Assembly: GCF_003149185.1 (NCBI RefSeq) | Contig: NZ_QGDO01000002.1 | Location: forward strand, 1,116,001 to 1,180,000 | DNA length: 64,000 nucleotides | From: Sediminitomix flava | Lineage (GTDB): Bacteria; Bacteroidota; Bacteroidia; Cytophagales; Flammeovirgaceae | Reading direction: 5' to 3' | Shown: positions 63,144 to 64,000 of the stretch, in pieces | How the letters are laid out: every line of letters starts with the position of its first letter | Numbering within the stretch: the first letter of the stretch is position 1 | Notes under the pieces: generated by a model | The model's input: the letters and a program-made list of their open reading frames with translations, nothing else | Told to the model about the DNA's origin: nothing | Databases searched by the model: none | Made by a program: the position numbers and the translations under genes

Positions 63144-63163
63144 CAGAACAAATATTTGTTCTG
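63144..63163 (+). promoter_or_regulatory. 20-bp perfect palindrome just upstream of the LtrA-family start codon
   Basis: CAGAACAAATATTTGTTCTG is a perfect 20-base palindrome ending three bases before the ATG at 63167. Its position in the leader makes it a candidate operator for a dimeric repressor or a start-site hairpin. No SD-like site competes with it. Confidence 0.45.
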
Positions 63164-63166
63164 CAT

Positions 63167-64000
63167 ATGAAAAAAGAGTTATATCTATGGGAGTATCGTC
63201 AAGCTACATGGCTTGAGCTATTTTTTGATCTCATTTTCGCCGTTTCTCTCGGACAAATCACACATTTACTTTCTCATACACATAATCACCACCTAGAGAG
63301 CGCTAGTTTCATCAAGTTTTTGGTACTTTTCATTCCTTATTGGTGGATATGGCTTTCGCACACCATCTTTTCAAACCGTTATGATCGAGACGAAAAAGGA
63401 CATCGCTTTCTCACTTTGGTACTCATGTTTTTGCTCATGCTCATGTCTGGTGTTTTAGATTTGAAAGTGGAAAGAGGATACCGACTTTTTATCTCTATTT
63501 ATGGTGCAACAAGATTTCTTATCACTTATTTATTCTTTGCTGAGGGAAGGAAAAACAATGATAAAGCAGCTAGCCAAATCGCAGAATATTTCTTTCTCGG
63601 AGCACTGATTTCAACATCAGCACTATTGTTCCCCTTCAAATATGCGGTCTTTATCTTTTTCTTAGGAATTGCCATAGAAATGATTCTACCATTGTTTTAC
63701 AGCAAAAAAAACAATCTAAAACCTGCGGATAGAGATCACCTGGTCGAACGAATTGGACTTCTTGCCATTATTTTACTGGGAGAATCTGTCATTTCATTAT
63801 CTGCAAGCTTGAGAGAAGTAGTTTGGAATACACAAACACTTTCAGCCGCAATTATTGGTTTTGTAATGATCTGTATGATTTGGTGGATTTATTTCGATTC
63901 ATTCACTTTATTAATTGAAAGTAAGCGTGATAAAAATGGAGTCGTTATCGCTTTCTCTCAATTTTTCACCTACGTGTCTTTTGCCTTAATAGCAAATACC
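63167..64000 (+). CDS. Low-temperature-requirement A (LtrA) family membrane protein, 3' end outside the window
   Basis: 278 codons are present, open to the window edge. The N-terminus RQATWLELFFDLIFAVSLGQ (about residues 11-30) is the LtrA hallmark, followed by many hydrophobic helices (PYWWIWLSHTIFSNRYD; FLGIAIEMILPLFY; HLVERIGLLAIILLGESVIS). The family is named for a Listeria cold-growth gene; its biochemical function is unclear. The start at 63167 leaves ten residues before the hallmark, as usual. Full-length members have about 360-400 residues, so about 100 are missing. Confidence 0.86.
   Translation, partial: MKKELYLWEYRQATWLELFFDLIFAVSLGQITHLLSHTHNHHLESASFIKFLVLFIPYWWIWLSHTIFSNRYDRDEKGHRFLTLVLMFLLMLMSGVLDLKVERGYRLFISIYGATRFLITYLFFAEGRKNNDKAASQIAEYFFLGALISTSALLFPFKYAVFIFFLGIAIEMILPLFYSKKNNLKPADRDHLVERIGLLAIILLGESVISLSASLREVVWNTQTLSAAIIGFVMICMIWWIYFDSFTLLIESKRDKNGVVIAFSQFFTYVSFALIANT

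Noticed and set aside
1-64000. CRISPR array
   Set aside because: No regularly spaced direct repeats with unique spacers; the repeats found are inverted and irregular, and no cas gene was seen.

Overview
The window looks like a chromosomal segment of a Bacteroidota bacterium, most likely a marine Cytophagales/Flammeovirga-like gliding lineage. Evidence: AT-rich intergenic DNA; promoters of the TTTG-N19..21-TAnnTTTG type and no obvious Shine-Dalgarno sites; an UpxY/NusG-like antiterminator heading a polysaccharide locus; a GldN-family protein; a TPR-PD40-OmpA lipoprotein; a CusA-type pump fused to an outer-membrane factor; and lipoproteins with S-D-D-D-D after the lipid cysteine. The species assignment is inference.

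88-14527 (mostly minus strand) is a surface polysaccharide locus. In transcription order it holds a winged-helix/nucleotidyltransferase-like regulator, an UpxY-type antiterminator, gmd and fcl (GDP-fucose), a UDP-xylose synthase, the Wzm/Wzt ABC exporter, rfbF-rfbG-SDR-rfbH (CDP-3,6-dideoxyhexose), a sulfotransferase and a GT2 glycosyltransferase. Together these predict an ABC-exported, probably sulfated O-polysaccharide containing fucose, xylose and a dideoxyhexose. Two plus-strand genes of unclear role (8426-9581), with their own promoter and two inverted-repeat structures, split the locus.

14528-24755 has 1.2 kb of gene-free repeat-rich DNA, an SDR, a lipoprotein, a heavy-metal efflux system (His-rich adaptor, RND-OMF fusion, small Cys-rich protein) and a BatB-like VWA protein. 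25020-25872 is an eight-gene tRNA array (Ser-Pro-Arg, Ser-Pro-Arg, Arg, Arg) with a consensus promoter and a terminator.

25939-35213 carries an M48 protease, an ECF sigma factor with a membrane partner and a CPBP protease, a VWA/AAA ATPase pair and a SpoIIE-type phosphatase. 35283-43445 (minus) carries a NapA-like molybdoenzyme with a tetraheme quinol dehydrogenase, an alpha/beta hydrolase, and a compact murein-peptide recycling operon (serine hydrolase, Ala-Glu epimerase, NlpC/P60). 44012-64000 contains a PorE-like OmpA lipoprotein, a 1678-residue exported protein of unknown function, prmA, tpiA, two tandem di-heme peroxidase lipoproteins, a stand-alone GldN, a DUF547 protein, pth, a DPP-IV-type peptidase and the start of an LtrA-family gene.

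The least expected signal is a dispersed modular repeat (about 10860, 15480, 18656 and 57878). Its hairpins keep one 13-nt loop while the 9-bp stems differ and stay fully paired; the best copy is bounded by 10-bp terminal inverted repeats.
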